A stretch of 64,000 nt of DNA, taken from contig JAFRNM010000001.1 in assembly GCA_017430135.1 (NCBI GenBank), positions 124,001 through 188,000 on the forward strand, read 5' to 3'. The notes beneath the pieces were generated by a model. That model searched no databases. It was not told the origin of the DNA and saw only the letters and a list, made by a program, of their open reading frames with translations. Made by a program: the position numbers and the translations under genes. Source of the DNA: Clostridia bacterium (lineage in GTDB: Bacteria > Bacillota > Clostridia > TANB77 > CAG-508). Of the stretch, positions 1 to 10,070 are shown piece by piece; within the stretch, counting starts at the first letter, position 1; each line of letters starts with the position of its first letter.

Positions 1-44
1 AAGTAAAAGAAAAATTGATGAAAGAAATAAAAAAAGTAATTTAA
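1..44 (+). CDS. 3' end of an upstream gene (partial)
   Basis: An open frame enters from the left edge and stops with TAA at 42-44, giving a lysine-rich tail of 13 residues (VKEKLMKEIKKVI). The gene just before truB in Firmicutes is often the DHH-type phosphoesterase nrnA, so this could be its C-terminus. The fragment is too short to identify and that link rests on gene order alone. Confidence 0.35.
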   Translation, partial: VKEKLMKEIKKVI

Positions 45-75
45 GAAACTTTTGGGGACACTTCCCAAAAGTTTC
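45..75. repeat. Short GGGACAC-type palindrome
   Basis: A 12-bp stem (GAAACTTTTGGG / CCCAAAAGTTTC) encloses a short loop with GACACTT. It is a small member of the intergenic palindrome family with the TTTTGGGACACTC core seen elsewhere in this window. A degenerate GGGACGG remnant follows at about 104-112, before truB. It may also act as a transcription terminator for the upstream gene. Confidence 0.6.
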
Positions 76-149
76 TTTCAAAAAAGAGGAAAAATTATAT
101 TTTTAGGGACGGATAAAAAAATTTTTTTCAAAATAAAAGAGGAAAAATT

Positions 150-1031
150 ATGGATGGAATTATTTTAATAAACAAACCAAAAGGTTGCACATCTCATGAT
201 GTTGTTTACAAAGTAAAAAAAATATTTAATGAAAAAGTTGGGCATACTGGAACCTTAGATCCAAATGCAACAGGAGTGCTTCCTTTGCTTATTGGAAAAG
301 CAACACAATGCTCAAAATATTTAATAAATCATGATAAAAAGTACAAAGTAACATTAGAATTTGGTAAAAAAACAACAACAGCTGATGGTGAAGGAGATGT
401 AATTGAAGAAAAAGAAGTAGACCAAAGTATGTTTGAAGAAAATAAAATAAATAAAGCTTTAAAACTATGTATAGGAAAACAAATGCAAACACCACCAATA
501 TATTCAGCAATAAAAGTAAATGGAAAAAAACTATATGAATATGCAAGAAAAGGACAGGAAGTTAAAATTGAGCCAAGAGAAATAACAATATATGATTTGA
601 AATTACTAAAAATTTTACCAGAAAAAAATCAAATAGAATTTGAAGTTTCATGTTCAAAAGGAACATATATAAGGAGTTTATGCGAAACAATTGCAGAAAA
701 ATTAGAAACAATAGGTTATATGAAAGAACTAGAAAGAACACTAGTTGGAGAATTTAAAATTGAAGATACAATAACAATAGAAGAGCTTCTAAAAAAATTT
801 GAACAAAACAAACTAGAAGAACCAGAAGAAAAATCAATAATAACACTAGAAAAATTTTTTTCAAATAAACCTGAAATATCATTAAATAATAAAGACTTAA
901 AATTATTTTTAAATGGAGTAAAACTAACGCAAAAATCCCCAGATGGACTATTCAGAATTTATAACAACAAAAACTTCATCGGAATAGGAATAATTGAAAA
1001 CAATCTCCTAAAAAGAGATATAATAATCTAA
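150..1031 (+). CDS. truB: tRNA pseudouridine(55) synthase TruB
   Basis: Converts uridine 55 in the T-loop of tRNAs to pseudouridine. The N-terminus has the TruB signature GHTGTLDPNATGVL, with the catalytic aspartate at residue 37. The motif KGTYIRSL near the middle is also typical. At 293 aa it has the usual length, and the C-terminus fits a small PUA-like region. An AGAGG ribosome binding site precedes the ATG at 150. No gene lies close downstream: rubrerythrin follows after a 145-bp gap with its own promoter. Identification is firm. Confidence 0.95.
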   Translation: MDGIILINKPKGCTSHDVVYKVKKIFNEKVGHTGTLDPNATGVLPLLIGKATQCSKYLINHDKKYKVTLEFGKKTTTADGEGDVIEEKEVDQSMFEENKINKALKLCIGKQMQTPPIYSAIKVNGKKLYEYARKGQEVKIEPREITIYDLKLLKILPEKNQIEFEVSCSKGTYIRSLCETIAEKLETIGYMKELERTLVGEFKIEDTITIEELLKKFEQNKLEEPEEKSIITLEKFFSNKPEISLNNKDLKLFLNGVKLTQKSPDGLFRIYNNKNFIGIGIIENNLLKRDIII

Positions 1032-1115
1032 ACTTTTTGAACTTTTTGGGACACTCTTAAAATTCAAGGTTTTTAGACTTTTGGAGACACTTTCAAAAAG
1101 TCAACTCCCAAAAGT
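1031..1115. repeat. Degenerate GGGACACTC repeat cluster
   Basis: Directly after truB lie one clear core (TTTTTGGGACACTCTTAAAA) with the AATTCAAGGTTTT extension also found at 3913 and 40504, and a variant GGAGACAC copy. The inverted half is decayed: a short stem GACTTTT/AAAAGTC remains around 1076-1102. It looks like an old or rearranged member of the palindrome family. Confidence 0.6.
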
Positions 1116-1118
1116 TGC

Positions 1119-1147
1119 TTGACAGATGTATAACATTATGATATTAA
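1119..1147 (+). promoter_or_regulatory. Sigma-A-type promoter of the rubrerythrin gene
   Basis: TTGACA at 1119-1124 and TATTAA at 1142-1147 are separated by 17 bp, about 30 bp before the rubrerythrin start. The -35 is a perfect match. Confidence 0.6.
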
Positions 1148-1176
1148 TAACATAATTAGAATAAGGAGGAAATGTA

Positions 1177-1719
1177 ATGAAAGAATTAAAAGGTTCAAAA
1201 ACAGAAAAAAATCTATGGGAAGCATTTGCTGGGGAATCTCAAGCAAGAAATAAATACACATATTTTGCAAGTAAAGCCAAAAAAGAAGGATATGAACAAA
1301 TAGCAGCAATTTTTCAGGAGACAGCAGATAACGAAAAAGAACATGCAAAAATATGGTTTAAATTATTAAATAATGGAAAAATTCCTACAACAGCAGAAAA
1401 CCTACAAGCTGCTGCAGATGGCGAAAACTATGAATGGACAGATATGTATGATAGAATGGCAAAAGAAGCTAAAGAAGAAGGCTTTGACCATATAGCATAT
1501 TTATTTGAAGCAGTTGGAAAAATAGAAAAAGAACATGAAGCAAGATATAAAAAATTATTAGATAATGTAAATGGAGAATTAGTATTTAGTAAAGATGGAG
1601 ACAAAATCTGGAAATGTAGAAATTGTGGACATATAGTAATAGGAAAACAAGCACCAGAAATCTGCCCGGTTTGCAGTCATCCAAAATCATATTTTGAAAT
1701 AAAAGCAGAAAATTATTAA
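1177..1719 (+). CDS. Rubrerythrin
   Basis: Di-iron peroxidase that reduces hydrogen peroxide in anaerobes. The N-terminal ferritin-like four-helix domain carries glutamate and ExxH motifs (GESQARNKY near the start, [21 protein letters not shown]). The C-terminus is a rubredoxin-like knuckle with Cys147, Cys150, Cys163 and Cys166 (CRNCG and CPVC). Its 180 aa is the standard size. The AAGGAGG ribosome binding site is strong. It is a single-gene unit with its own promoter and a terminator right after the stop. This supports an anaerobic lifestyle. Confidence 0.95.
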   Translation: MKELKGSKTEKNLWEAFAGESQARNKYTYFASKAKKEGYEQIAAIFQETADNEKEHAKIWFKLLNNGKIPTTAENLQAAADGENYEWTDMYDRMAKEAKEEGFDHIAYLFEAVGKIEKEHEARYKKLLDNVNGELVFSKDGDKIWKCRNCGHIVIGKQAPEICPVCSHPKSYFEIKAENY

Positions 1720-1721
1720 AC

Positions 1722-1750
1722 AAAAATCCCTTGTTAAGCAAGGGATTTTT
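1722..1750 (+). terminator. Rho-independent terminator after rubrerythrin
   Basis: The hairpin AAAATCCCTTG / CAAGGGATTTTT with a T-tract starts three bases after the stop codon. Confidence 0.85.
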
Positions 1751-1833
1751 ATATTATAGGATAGTTCTCTGAACTTCCCTATAATATTTTTGAAAGAGTC
1801 CCCAAAGGAAACCAAAAAAATTCTTCAAAAACC

Positions 1834-1862
1834 TTGACAGTTTACAATAATAATTATAAAAT
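1834..1862 (+). promoter_or_regulatory. Promoter upstream of rny
   Basis: TTGACA at 1834-1839 is followed after 17 bp by TAAAAT (1857-1862). It leaves a leader of about 85 nt before the chosen rny start. Confidence 0.5.
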
Positions 1863-1951
1863 AGTATAGGTAGGAAAAATATATTATTTTGATTATAGAT
1901 TTATATATTTATTCGAACATTGAAAATTTAATAAGAAAGAGGTGTATAATA

Positions 1952-3493
1952 ATGGAAATTTTACCCATTATCGTCTCTGTAGTAATCTCATTTGCAATTG
2001 GATTCCCTGTTGGAATGGCATACAGGAAAAAAATTGCAGAATCTAAAATTCAAGGAGCTGAAAACGAAGCAAAAAGACTATTAGAAAGTGCTAAAAAAGA
2101 AGCAGAAAACTTAAAAAAAGAAGAAATTATCAAAGCCAAAGAAGAAGTAATGGCAAGTAGAAAAGAATTAGATCAAGAGATTAAAGAAAGAAGAGGCGAA
2201 GTTCAAAAACAAGAAGCAAGACTTATTCAAAAAGAAGAAAATTTAGACAAGCGTTCAGAAAACTTTGAAAAAAGAGAAAATGAACTAGAAAAAGAATTCC
2301 AAGAATTAGAAAATCAAAAAGGAGAAATCACTAAAGTAGTTGATGAACAAAAAGCAAAATTAGAACAAATCTCAAAATTAAGTCAAGCAGAAGCGAAACA
2401 ACAATTATTAAGTGAAATGGAAAAGGAAATAACAGCAGAAAAAGCAGCTCTAATTCGTAACTTAGAACAAAAGGCAAAGGAAGAAGTAAACAAAAATGCC
2501 AAAGAAATTCTAAGCTACGCAATACAAAAATGTGCTGCAGACCATTCTCAAGAAACAACAGTATCAATAGTTGCACTTCCAAATGATGAAATAAAAGGAA
2601 GAATAATTGGTAGAGAAGGTAGAAATATAAAAGCATTAGAAACATTAACAGGAGTTGACCTAATAATAGATGATACACCTGAAGCAGTAGTTCTATCTGG
2701 TTTTGATGCATTAAGAAGAGAAGTTGCAAAAATTGCCTTAGAAAAATTAATTGAAGATGGAAGAATTCACCCATCAAAAATTGAAGAAATGGTAGAAAAG
2801 GCAAAAGAGGAAATAGCACAAACTATAAAAGAAGAAGGAGAAAGAGCTGTACTAGAAACAGGTGTTACAGGCTTACATCCAGATATAGTAAACTTACTTG
2901 GAAAATTAAAATATAGAACAAGTTATGGACAAAATGTGCTAAATCACTCAATTGAAGTATCAAACTTAGCTAGAATAATGGCAGAAGAACTAGGATTAGA
3001 CGCAAAAAGAGCTAAAAGAGCAGGTTTATTACATGATATAGGAAAAGCCCTAGACCATGATATGGAAGGAACACATGTTGAAATTGGTGTGGAAATATTA
3101 AAGAAATATAAAGAAAATCCAGCCGTTATAAATGCAGTAGAAGCACATCATGGAGATGTAGAACCACAAACTTTAGAAGCACTTTTAGTACAAGCTGCAG
3201 ATGCAATATCAGCTTCTAGACCAGGTGCAAGAAGAGAAACATTAGAAGCATACATCAAGAGATTAGAAAGTCTAGAAAAAATTGCAGATTCATTCGAAGG
3301 AGTAGAAAAATCTTATGCTATACAAGCAGGTCGTGAAGTAAGAATTTTAGTAAAACCTGACAAAATTACAGATGACCAAATGACAATTTTAGCAAGAGAT
3401 GTTTCAAAACGTATAGAGAACGAAATGGATTATCCAGGTCAAATAAAAGTAAACATTATTAGAGAAACAAGAGTAATTGATTATGCAAAATAA
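1952..3493 (+). CDS. rny: Ribonuclease Y
   Basis: Membrane-anchored endoribonuclease that starts mRNA decay. The ATG at 1952 is chosen because AGAGGTG sits just upstream; an in-frame ATT at 1889 is far less likely. Domains in order: an N-terminal membrane helix (residues about 3-23), a long charged coiled coil (about 30-190), a KH domain with [15 protein letters not shown], then an HD domain with [12 protein letters not shown] as the metal site. The length of 513 aa fits. In Bacillus ymdB follows rny directly; here ymdB is 58 kb away at 61464. A terminator follows. Confidence 0.95.
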   Translation: MEILPIIVSVVISFAIGFPVGMAYRKKIAESKIQGAENEAKRLLESAKKEAENLKKEEIIKAKEEVMASRKELDQEIKERRGEVQKQEARLIQKEENLDKRSENFEKRENELEKEFQELENQKGEITKVVDEQKAKLEQISKLSQAEAKQQLLSEMEKEITAEKAALIRNLEQKAKEEVNKNAKEILSYAIQKCAADHSQETTVSIVALPNDEIKGRIIGREGRNIKALETLTGVDLIIDDTPEAVVLSGFDALRREVAKIALEKLIEDGRIHPSKIEEMVEKAKEEIAQTIKEEGERAVLETGVTGLHPDIVNLLGKLKYRTSYGQNVLNHSIEVSNLARIMAEELGLDAKRAKRAGLLHDIGKALDHDMEGTHVEIGVEILKKYKENPAVINAVEAHHGDVEPQTLEALLVQAADAISASRPGARRETLEAYIKRLESLEKIADSFEGVEKSYAIQAGREVRILVKPDKITDDQMTILARDVSKRIENEMDYPGQIKVNIIRETRVIDYAK

Positions 3494-3501
3494 GATTATA
3501 T

Positions 3502-3532
3502 AAAAAATCATCCCAAGTGGATGATTTTTTTT
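3502..3532 (+). terminator. Terminator after rny
   Basis: The hairpin AAAAAATCATCC / GGATGATTTTTTTT lies 8 bp after the stop. Confidence 0.85.
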
Positions 3533-3617
3533 GCTTTAAAAATATCTACAAATGTTCTAAACCAGACAAACCCTGAATATATATAAATAAGTACATATAC
3601 CAGAAAGGAGAGATTAT

Positions 3618-3914
3618 ATGACAATAGAAGATAGAAATGGAATAAAAACAGGAGTAATCCAAAATCTTATTTTAGAAAACAGGCAGAAACTTAGTATATC
3701 AGGTGTTAATGATGTTTTGAGCTTTGATGACCAGGTTGTAATGGTAGATACAGAATTAGGCTTATTAACTGTAAAAGGTGAAAATTTAAAAATAAATAAA
3801 TTAAGTATAGATACATCAGAGGTGATAGTAGAAGGAAGCATTGGACATTTATCATACAGCGAAAATACTGGAGAAAAAGAAAAAACAAGCTTGATAAGCA
3901 GAATTTTTAAATAA
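3618..3914 (+). CDS. yabP: Sporulation protein YabP
   Basis: Small beta-rich protein of the YabP/YqfC family, needed for spore coat and cortex formation in Bacillus. The 98 aa include the family pattern LSISGVNDVLSFDDQVVMV and a later LTVKGENLKI, both typical of the fold. The AAAGGAGAG ribosome binding site lies just before the ATG at 3618. yabQ follows after a large perfect palindrome. The yabP-yabQ-divIC order matches the classic sporulation/division cluster, which supports the call. Confidence 0.88.
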   Translation: MTIEDRNGIKTGVIQNLILENRQKLSISGVNDVLSFDDQVVMVDTELGLLTVKGENLKINKLSIDTSEVIVEGSIGHLSYSENTGEKEKTSLISRIFK

Positions 3915-4015
3915 ACTTTTTGGGACACTCTTAAAATTCAAGGTTTTCTTAGGATTTTTGAGACACCCAAAAAAAGTTTGAAAACCTTGAATTTTAAGAG
4001 TGTCCCAAAAAGTTT
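3913..4015. repeat. Intergenic palindrome, 36-bp perfect arms
   Basis: Arms at 3913-3948 and 3980-4015 are perfect inverted copies of 36 bp, each with the core TTTTTGGGACACTCTTAAAA. The 31-bp centre contains another degenerate GAGACACCC piece. The left arm overlaps the yabP stop codon and the right arm ends about 15 bp before the yabQ ribosome binding site. It may form a very stable hairpin in the yabPQ message. Confidence 0.9.
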
Positions 4016-4041
4016 GTTATCATCTTTAAGGAAGTGAGAAA

Positions 4042-4521
4042 ATGGTTACTAATCAGGCTTATTTGTTCTTGATATTTATAGTAAATGGTCTAATAACTGG
4101 TTTTTTATTTGATTTTTTTAGGATATTAAGAAAAAGCTTCAAAACAAAAGATTTTGTAACATATATAGAAGATATAGTTTTTTGGATTTTAACAGGATTT
4201 ATAGTTTTATATTCAATATTTGTTTTTAATAATGGCGAAATAAGATTTTTTATATTTTTAGGAATAGCATTAGGAGTATTATTATATATGACAATTTTCA
4301 GCAATTCTATAATAAAAGTAAGTGTATTTGTAATCCAATTTATCAAAAATATTATAATAAAAATAATACATATAGTTAGTATGCCTTTTTCTTTTATAAT
4401 TAAGATAATAAAAAAGGTATTTCACAAGCCGGTTTCATTTATTACATTAAATATAAAAAATATTTTTAAAAATATAAAAAATGTAAAAATTCGACCTAAA
4501 CAAGCAAAAATTTCGAAATAA
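4042..4521 (+). CDS. yabQ: Spore cortex biosynthesis protein YabQ
   Basis: Membrane protein needed for spore cortex assembly in Bacillus. The N-terminal about 100 residues have the YabQ pattern: a helix with NGLITGFLFDFFRILRK, then EDIVFWILTGFIV, then further hydrophobic helices (four in total by eye). The C-terminal 50 residues are basic. The ATG at 4042 has GGAAGTGAG upstream. It lies between yabP and a DivIC-like gene, as in other Firmicutes. Confidence 0.85.
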   Translation: MVTNQAYLFLIFIVNGLITGFLFDFFRILRKSFKTKDFVTYIEDIVFWILTGFIVLYSIFVFNNGEIRFFIFLGIALGVLLYMTIFSNSIIKVSVFVIQFIKNIIIKIIHIVSMPFSFIIKIIKKVFHKPVSFITLNIKNIFKNIKNVKIRPKQAKISK

Positions 4522-4594
4522 AGGAAGGATTTTAAGCTTTATTGTAGAATATATAAATATATGATTATTATGATTATATGGAGAGAGTATACAG

Positions 4595-4870
4595 ATGAAT
4601 AAAACTAAAAAATTATATAAAAAGTTATTGATAATAATAATTGCGATATATGTTGTGCTTACATTAGTAAACCAACAAAAAACGCTAAATCAATACTCAA
4701 AAGAGAGTCAAAAATTAGCAGTAGAATTAAAAGAAGAAGAAGATTATAAGGAAAAACTAGCAAAAGAACAGGAAGAAGTAAATTCAATCGAATTTATTGA
4801 AAAAACTGCTAGGGAAATGTCTGATATGTACTTACCTAATGAAAGAGTATATATAGATGCAGGATTATAG
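4595..4870 (+). CDS. divIC: FtsB/DivIC-family septum formation initiator
   Basis: Small bitopic cell-division protein. The 91 aa have one N-terminal membrane helix (residues about 9-25), a coiled coil rich in Glu and Lys (about 28-65) and the family's short C-terminal segment (TAREMSDMYLPNERVYID), which resembles the usual ARE-x-L-x-MVKPGE pattern. Position after yabQ is conserved. A GGAGAGAG ribosome binding site precedes the ATG. FtsB and DivIC cannot be told apart by sequence at this length; the name follows gene order. Confidence 0.8.
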   Translation: MNKTKKLYKKLLIIIIAIYVVLTLVNQQKTLNQYSKESQKLAVELKEEEDYKEKLAKEQEEVNSIEFIEKTAREMSDMYLPNERVYIDAGL

Positions 4871-4876
4871 AAGTTT

Positions 4877-4911
4877 AAAAAGCTCTTTGGCTGTGGCCAA
4901 GGAGTTTTTTC
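4877..4911 (+). terminator. Terminator after the divIC-like gene
   Basis: The stem CTCTTTGGC / GCCAAGGAG (one mismatch) is followed by a run of six Ts. Confidence 0.8.
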
Positions 4912-4937
4912 AAACCTAGAAAGGGATAAATATAATT

Positions 4938-6737
4938 ATGGGAAATATAGTATTATTAGATGATTTAACAATAAACCAAATAGCTGCAGGTGAAGTTATA
5001 GAACGCCCTGCAAATGTTGTAAAAGAACTTGTAGAAAATGCAATAGATGCAGGCAGCACAACAATTACAGTAGAAATAAAACAAGGTGGAAAGTCTCTTA
5101 TAAAAGTAATTGACAATGGAAAAGGGATTTTAAGAGAAGATATTCCCAATGCCATAGAACGACATGCAACAAGTAAAATAAAAAGTGTAGAGGACCTAGA
5201 AAAAACATATACAATGGGGTTTAGAGGAGAGGCTTTGGCAAGTATAGCCTCAATTTCAAGATTAACAATTATTTCTAAAACAGAGCAAGAGGAACTTGGG
5301 TTTAAAGTTGTAACAGAAGCTGGAGATATAATAGAAGCAGAAGAAGTTGGGGCAAAAGTTGGTACAACGATGCTTGTAGAAAATTTATTTTTCAACACTC
5401 CGGTTAGATACAAATTTTTAAAACAAGATGCTACAGAATTCAAATTTATAAAAGATTGGATGCAAAAAGTGGCTCTAGCAAATTTGAACATCGCTTTCAA
5501 GCTAATAAATGATGGAAAGCAAGTATTTCAATCAAATGGAAATGGTAATATTAGAGACTTAATATATGTGTTATATGGCAAAGATACAAGTGAAAATTTA
5601 ATAGATGTAGATTACAAAGAAGAAAATATCCATATTACAGGTGTTATAGGAAATACTTTAATGGCAAGGGAAAGTAGAAAAGACCAAATAATATTTTTAA
5701 ATAAAAGAAATATTAGAAATCAAGTTTTAACAAGTAGTGCAGACCAAGCATTTAAAGGTGGAGGAACAGGTATTGGCAAATTTGGATTTTTCATCTTAAA
5801 TTTAGAAATGCCTGCAGATTTTTATGATATAAATGTTCATCCAACAAAAATGGAAGTAAGGTTTAAAAATGAAAGTGAAATATATAGAGTATTTTATCAT
5901 GCAATAAAAAGCTCAATTTTAAGTAAAGATTTCCTTGGAAATAATGAGCAAGAAGAGAAGAAAAAAGACTATGTAGAAAACGAATTTAAATTTTTAACAA
6001 GCCATTTTGGAAGGGAAAACAATAATCCAATAAACAGAATTTATGGTGTAAATAGTAATAAAAAAGATGACCTAAAAGAGGGTGAAAAAAGAACAGTTAC
6101 ATTAGAAAACGAAAATGCTACATCTCAAGATGGACAAGAATTAATAAAAAGAGAAAATCAGCGAAAAGTAGATTATGTGTATAAAGGAATATTGTTTAGA
6201 ACATATATAGTAGTAGAAATTGGAGATGAAATCTATTTAATAGACCAACACGCAGCACATGAAAGACTTTTGTATGAAAAAATAAGAGCAAATTACAAAA
6301 GTAATATAAAAACAAACAGCCAGATGATGCTAGTTCCAGAGGTTTATGACTTAACACATAAAGAAATAGAGTTTGTAAAAAATAATATAGAATTATTTAA
6401 AAATATAGGCTTTGACATTGAACTATTTGGTGAAAATTCGGTAAAAATAAATGGAATTCCGGACATAGATTACAGAGTAAATAGCAAAAATGTATTTCTA
6501 GATACATTAGATGAAATGATAACAAATGAAAGAAGCACATCAAAAGATGTAGAAGAAAGATTTATAGCAACAGTAGCATGTAAAGCAGCAGTAAAAGCAA
6601 ATATGGATTTAACACCACAAGAAGTAGATAATTTAATTCAAAACTTGCTAACATTAAAAAATCCATACACATGCCCACATGGAAGACCTACAACAATAAA
6701 ATTTAGTAAAGATGAAATAAGCAAAAGGATAAATTAA
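4938..6737 (+). CDS. mutL: DNA mismatch repair protein MutL
   Basis: MutL couples mismatch recognition by MutS to strand removal. The N-terminal GHKL ATPase has ELVENAIDAG, DNGKGI, GFRGEALASI and a GTT motif. The C-terminal dimerisation domain carries the nicking-endonuclease motif DQHAAHERLLYEK, with the supporting ACKAAVKAN and CPHGRPT motifs. It is therefore the endonuclease type found in bacteria without MutH. At 599 aa the length is normal, with a variable linker at about 335-410. No mutS lies in this window. It converges on guaA across a shared terminator. Confidence 0.95.
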   Translation: MGNIVLLDDLTINQIAAGEVIERPANVVKELVENAIDAGSTTITVEIKQGGKSLIKVIDNGKGILREDIPNAIERHATSKIKSVEDLEKTYTMGFRGEALASIASISRLTIISKTEQEELGFKVVTEAGDIIEAEEVGAKVGTTMLVENLFFNTPVRYKFLKQDATEFKFIKDWMQKVALANLNIAFKLINDGKQVFQSNGNGNIRDLIYVLYGKDTSENLIDVDYKEENIHITGVIGNTLMARESRKDQIIFLNKRNIRNQVLTSSADQAFKGGGTGIGKFGFFILNLEMPADFYDINVHPTKMEVRFKNESEIYRVFYHAIKSSILSKDFLGNNEQEEKKKDYVENEFKFLTSHFGRENNNPINRIYGVNSNKKDDLKEGEKRTVTLENENATSQDGQELIKRENQRKVDYVYKGILFRTYIVVEIGDEIYLIDQHAAHERLLYEKIRANYKSNIKTNSQMMLVPEVYDLTHKEIEFVKNNIELFKNIGFDIELFGENSVKINGIPDIDYRVNSKNVFLDTLDEMITNERSTSKDVEERFIATVACKAAVKANMDLTPQEVDNLIQNLLTLKNPYTCPHGRPTTIKFSKDEISKRIN

Positions 6738-6760
6738 AAGATGCCAATGGCATCTTTTAA
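6734..6760. terminator. Bidirectional terminator between mutL and guaA
   Basis: The hairpin AAAAGATGCC / GGCATCTTTT has A and T runs on both sides and lies between convergent genes. Confidence 0.8.
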
Positions 6761-6777
6761 TTTATTCTCTTTTAGAT

Positions 6778-8316
6778 TTATTCCCACTCAATTGTTGCAG
6801 GTGGTTTTGATGTTATATCATAAACAACACGATTAACATGAGCAACTTCATTTACAATTCTGCTAGAAACTTTTTCTAAAACTTCGTAAGGAATTTTGCT
6901 CCAAACTCCAGTCATAAAATCTGTTGTTTCAACAGCACGAAGAGCAATTGTATAGTCATAAGTTCTTTCATCTCCCATAACGCCAACAGATTTTAAGTTT
7001 GTTAAAACTGCGAAATATTGATTTATAGATTTGTGTAATCCAGCGTTTGCAACTTCTTCTCTGAAAATTGCGTCAGCATCTTTTAAAATTGTAAGCTTAT
7101 CATCTGTAATATTTCCAATTATACGAATTGCAAGTCCAGGACCTGGGAATGGTTGTCTAAATACTAAGTTTTCTGGAATGCCAAGCTCTAAACCAGTTTT
7201 ACGAACTTCATCTTTAAATAAGCTTCTTAAAGGTTCAACAATTTCTTTAAAATCAACATAGTCTGGTAGACCACCAACATTGTGGTGACTCTTAATTACA
7301 GCACTTTTTCCAAGACCACTTTCAATAACATCTGGGTAAATAGTACCTTGAACAAGAAAATCAACTGTTCCAATTTTTTTAGCTTCTTCTTCAAATACTC
7401 TAATAAATTCTTCTCCAATAATTTTTCTTTTTCTTTCTGGATCAGTAACACCAGCAAGTTTTCCTAAAAATCTATCTTTACAATTAACTCTGATTAAGTT
7501 TATATCATATTGATTTCTAAAAATTTCTTCAACCTCATCACCTTCATTTTTACGAAGAAGTCCATGGTCTAGGAAAATACAAGTTAGGTTTTTACCAATA
7601 GCTTTGCTTAATAAAACAGCTGCAACAGAAGAATCAACACCGCCAGATAGGGCACATAGAGCTTTTTTATCTCCAATTTTTTCTTTTAAATTTTTAATAG
7701 ATTCTTCTACAAAAGATGACATAGTCCAGTCACCTGAACAATTACAAACATTGTATAGGAAGTTTTTAATTACTTGTGTTCCATTTACAGAATTATTAAC
7801 TTCAGGGTGGAATTGAATTCCATATAATTTTTTAGATTCATTTTCCATAGCTGCATTTGGACATGAAGTTGTAGAACCGATATTTTTAAAACCTTCTGGA
7901 ACATTTTCTACAAAGTCTGTGTGGCTCATTAAAAAACCGTTTGTTGAGCCAAAACCTTCAAACAATTTTGAAGAGTTATCAATTGAAACTTCTGTAGTTC
8001 CATATTCTCTTTTTGTTGCTTTTGCAACACTTCCACCTAATGTATAAGTCATAAGTTGCATACCATAGCAAATTCCAAGAACAGGAATGCCAAGTTCAAA
8101 AATACCATCTGCACACTTAGGAGAATCTTCTCCAAATACACTTGCAGGGCCACCTGTAAAAATAATCCCCTTAGGATTTTTTTCTTTAATCTTTTCAATT
8201 GAGATATCATAAGGTACAACTTCAGAATAAACATTACATTCTCTAACACGCCTTGCAATTAATTGATTATACTGTCCACCAAAATCAAGTATTAAAATTA
8301 ATTCATTTGATTTCAT
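6778..8316 (-). CDS. guaA: GMP synthase (glutamine-hydrolysing)
   Basis: Makes GMP from XMP, ATP and glutamine. The N-terminal class I amidotransferase has its nucleophile at Cys83 (GICYGMQL) and the His/Glu pair in GIQFHPEV. The synthetase half has the PP-loop [12 protein letters not shown], and the C-terminal dimerisation domain ends [11 protein letters not shown]. At 512 aa it is full length. It is divergently transcribed from guaB, so the two consecutive steps from IMP to GMP share one intergenic control region. No purine riboswitch was recognised there. Confidence 0.97.
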   Translation of the reverse strand: MKSNELILILDFGGQYNQLIARRVRECNVYSEVVPYDISIEKIKEKNPKGIIFTGGPASVFGEDSPKCADGIFELGIPVLGICYGMQLMTYTLGGSVAKATKREYGTTEVSIDNSSKLFEGFGSTNGFLMSHTDFVENVPEGFKNIGSTTSCPNAAMENESKKLYGIQFHPEVNNSVNGTQVIKNFLYNVCNCSGDWTMSSFVEESIKNLKEKIGDKKALCALSGGVDSSVAAVLLSKAIGKNLTCIFLDHGLLRKNEGDEVEEIFRNQYDINLIRVNCKDRFLGKLAGVTDPERKRKIIGEEFIRVFEEEAKKIGTVDFLVQGTIYPDVIESGLGKSAVIKSHHNVGGLPDYVDFKEIVEPLRSLFKDEVRKTGLELGIPENLVFRQPFPGPGLAIRIIGNITDDKLTILKDADAIFREEVANAGLHKSINQYFAVLTNLKSVGVMGDERTYDYTIALRAVETTDFMTGVWSKIPYEVLEKVSSRIVNEVAHVNRVVYDITSKPPATIEWE

Positions 8317-8360
8317 AAATTACCTCCGTTTATAAATTTAAAATAATCTTATCATATAAC

Positions 8361-8389
8361 TTGTCATTCGTCAAAAGTTATAGTATAAT
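8361..8389 (+). promoter_or_regulatory. guaB promoter
   Basis: TTGTCA at 8361-8366, a 17-bp spacer and a perfect TATAAT at 8384-8389 lie in the guaA/guaB divergent gap, about 31 bp before the guaB start. Confidence 0.65.
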
Positions 8390-8419
8390 TTGTAAAAATA
8401 TGTAAAAGGGAGGAAAAAA

Positions 8420-9925
8420 ATGAGCAAAATAGTAGAAGGAATTTCAAGAACTTTTAACGAATTCTTATTATTACCAAACTTAACAGATGAAAGATGCATT
8501 CCATCAAATGTATCTTTAAAAACACCACTTGTAAAATACAAAAAGGGAGAGGAACCAAAATATAGTGCAAATATACCAATGGTATCTGCAATAATGCAAT
8601 CAGTTTCAGGAGAAGAAATGGGAATTGCGCTTGCAAGAGAAGGAGGAGTTGCCTTCATTTATGGTGCACAATCAATTGAAAGCCAAGCAAGAATGGTAAG
8701 ACATGTAAAAAAACACAAAGCAGGTTTTGTGGTAAGTGATTCAAATGTAAAATCTGGAACCCCTTTAAAAGAGGTATTAGAATTAATCCAAGAAACTGGT
8801 CATTCAACAGTAATGGTAACAGATGATGGTACAGCACATGGGAAATTTTTAGGATTAGTAACAGATAAAGATTATAGAATAACAAGAGCCAATTTAGATG
8901 AGCCAATAGATAACTTTATGACACCAAAAGACAAAGTAATTTGGACTAAAAAAGGAATTGGCTTAGCAGAAGCAAACGATATAATATGGGATAACAAAAT
9001 AGCTTGTTTACCAATATTAGATGATGAAGAAAGACTAAAATATTTAGTATTTAGAAAAGATTACGAAGATAGAAAAAACAATCCAGAATCTTTACTAGAT
9101 GAACATAAAAGATATATAGTAGGTGCAGGAATAAATACAAGAGATTATGAAGAAAGAATTCCAGCTTTAGTTGAAGCGGGAGTTGACCTAATTTGTATGG
9201 ATTCATCAGATGGATATTCTGTATGGCAAAAGAAAACAATTGAATTTGTACGTGCAAAATATGGTGATGATGTAAAAATAGGAGCAGGAAATGTTGTTGA
9301 CAAAGAAGGATTTAGATATCTAGCAGAAGCAGGAGCTGACTTTATAAAAGTTGGAGTTGGCGGAGGTTCAATCTGTATAACTCGTGAAACAAAAGGAATA
9401 GGAAGAGGACAAGCTTCAGCCTTATTAGATGTAGTTGCAGCAAGAGATGAATACTTTAAGGAAACAGGAATTTATATTCCAGTATGCTCAGATGGAGGAA
9501 TAGTTCAAGATCATCATATAACAATAGCTCTAGCTTTAGGAGCTGACTTTGTAATGATGGGAAGATATTTTGCAAGATTTGACGAAAGCCCAACAAGAGT
9601 AGTAAAAAGAGGAAATACATACATGAAAGAATATTGGGGCGAAGGTTCAAACAGAGCAAGAAATTGGCAAAGATATGATATGGGAGGAGATAAAAAACTT
9701 TCTTTTGAAGAAGGAGTAGACTCATACATACCTTATGCAGGACGACTTAAAGATAATTTAGCAATTACATGTGCAAAAATAAAATCAACAATGTGCAATT
9801 GTGGAAGTATAACAATTCCAGAATTACATGAAAAAGCTAGATTAACAATAGTTTCAGATGTAAGTATTTCAGAGGGAAAAGCTCATGATGTTGTTTTAAA
9901 AGAAATAGATACACAATATAACTAA
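8420..9925 (+). CDS. guaB: IMP dehydrogenase
   Basis: Oxidises IMP to XMP with NAD, the committed step to guanine nucleotides. The TIM barrel is interrupted by a CBS-type region (about 95-220), and the catalytic cysteine is Cys319 in [10 protein letters not shown]. The flap region and the [11 protein letters not shown] motif follow. At 501 aa, with CNCGS near the end, it resembles the IMPDH branch typified by protist and some anaerobe enzymes more than the 485-aa Bacillus type; that subgrouping is an inference. A terminator follows. Confidence 0.93.
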   Translation: MSKIVEGISRTFNEFLLLPNLTDERCIPSNVSLKTPLVKYKKGEEPKYSANIPMVSAIMQSVSGEEMGIALAREGGVAFIYGAQSIESQARMVRHVKKHKAGFVVSDSNVKSGTPLKEVLELIQETGHSTVMVTDDGTAHGKFLGLVTDKDYRITRANLDEPIDNFMTPKDKVIWTKKGIGLAEANDIIWDNKIACLPILDDEERLKYLVFRKDYEDRKNNPESLLDEHKRYIVGAGINTRDYEERIPALVEAGVDLICMDSSDGYSVWQKKTIEFVRAKYGDDVKIGAGNVVDKEGFRYLAEAGADFIKVGVGGGSICITRETKGIGRGQASALLDVVAARDEYFKETGIYIPVCSDGGIVQDHHITIALALGADFVMMGRYFARFDESPTRVVKRGNTYMKEYWGEGSNRARNWQRYDMGGDKKLSFEEGVDSYIPYAGRLKDNLAITCAKIKSTMCNCGSITIPELHEKARLTIVSDVSISEGKAHDVVLKEIDTQYN

Positions 9926-9930
9926 AAGAG

Positions 9931-9957
9931 ATGCCAAATATATTTTGGCATTTTTTT
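9931..9957 (+). terminator. Terminator after guaB
   Basis: The hairpin GATGCCAAATA / TATTTTGGCATTTTTTT starts 5 bp after the stop. Confidence 0.85.
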
Positions 9958-10009
9958 ATGTAGAGAAGTTTATCTTATGTAAAATAGCATATAAAATCTA
10001 CAGAAACAA

Positions 10010-10038
10010 TTGACATAAAACGAGAAAGATGATAAAAT
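10010..10038 (+). promoter_or_regulatory. Promoter of the kinase/ParB-like gene
   Basis: TTGACA at 10010-10015 and TAAAAT at 10033-10038 are spaced 17 bp apart. Confidence 0.55.
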
Positions 10039-10070
10039 ATAGATAATTTAATTTAAAGGAGATTTAAAAA

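Noticed and set aside
289..546. Long minus-strand open frames opposite core genes (here opposite truB, and likewise opposite rny, ileS and others)
   Set aside because: They are Leu/Phe/His-rich mirror frames of A-rich coding sequence, without ribosome binding sites.
3913..4015. A CRISPR repeat unit or IS terminal repeat
   Set aside because: The repeat is a single palindrome, not an array with spacers, and no transposase gene is linked to any copy.
8317..8419. A purine riboswitch between guaA and guaB
   Set aside because: The gap is only 103 bp, with a plain promoter and no recognisable aptamer pairing.
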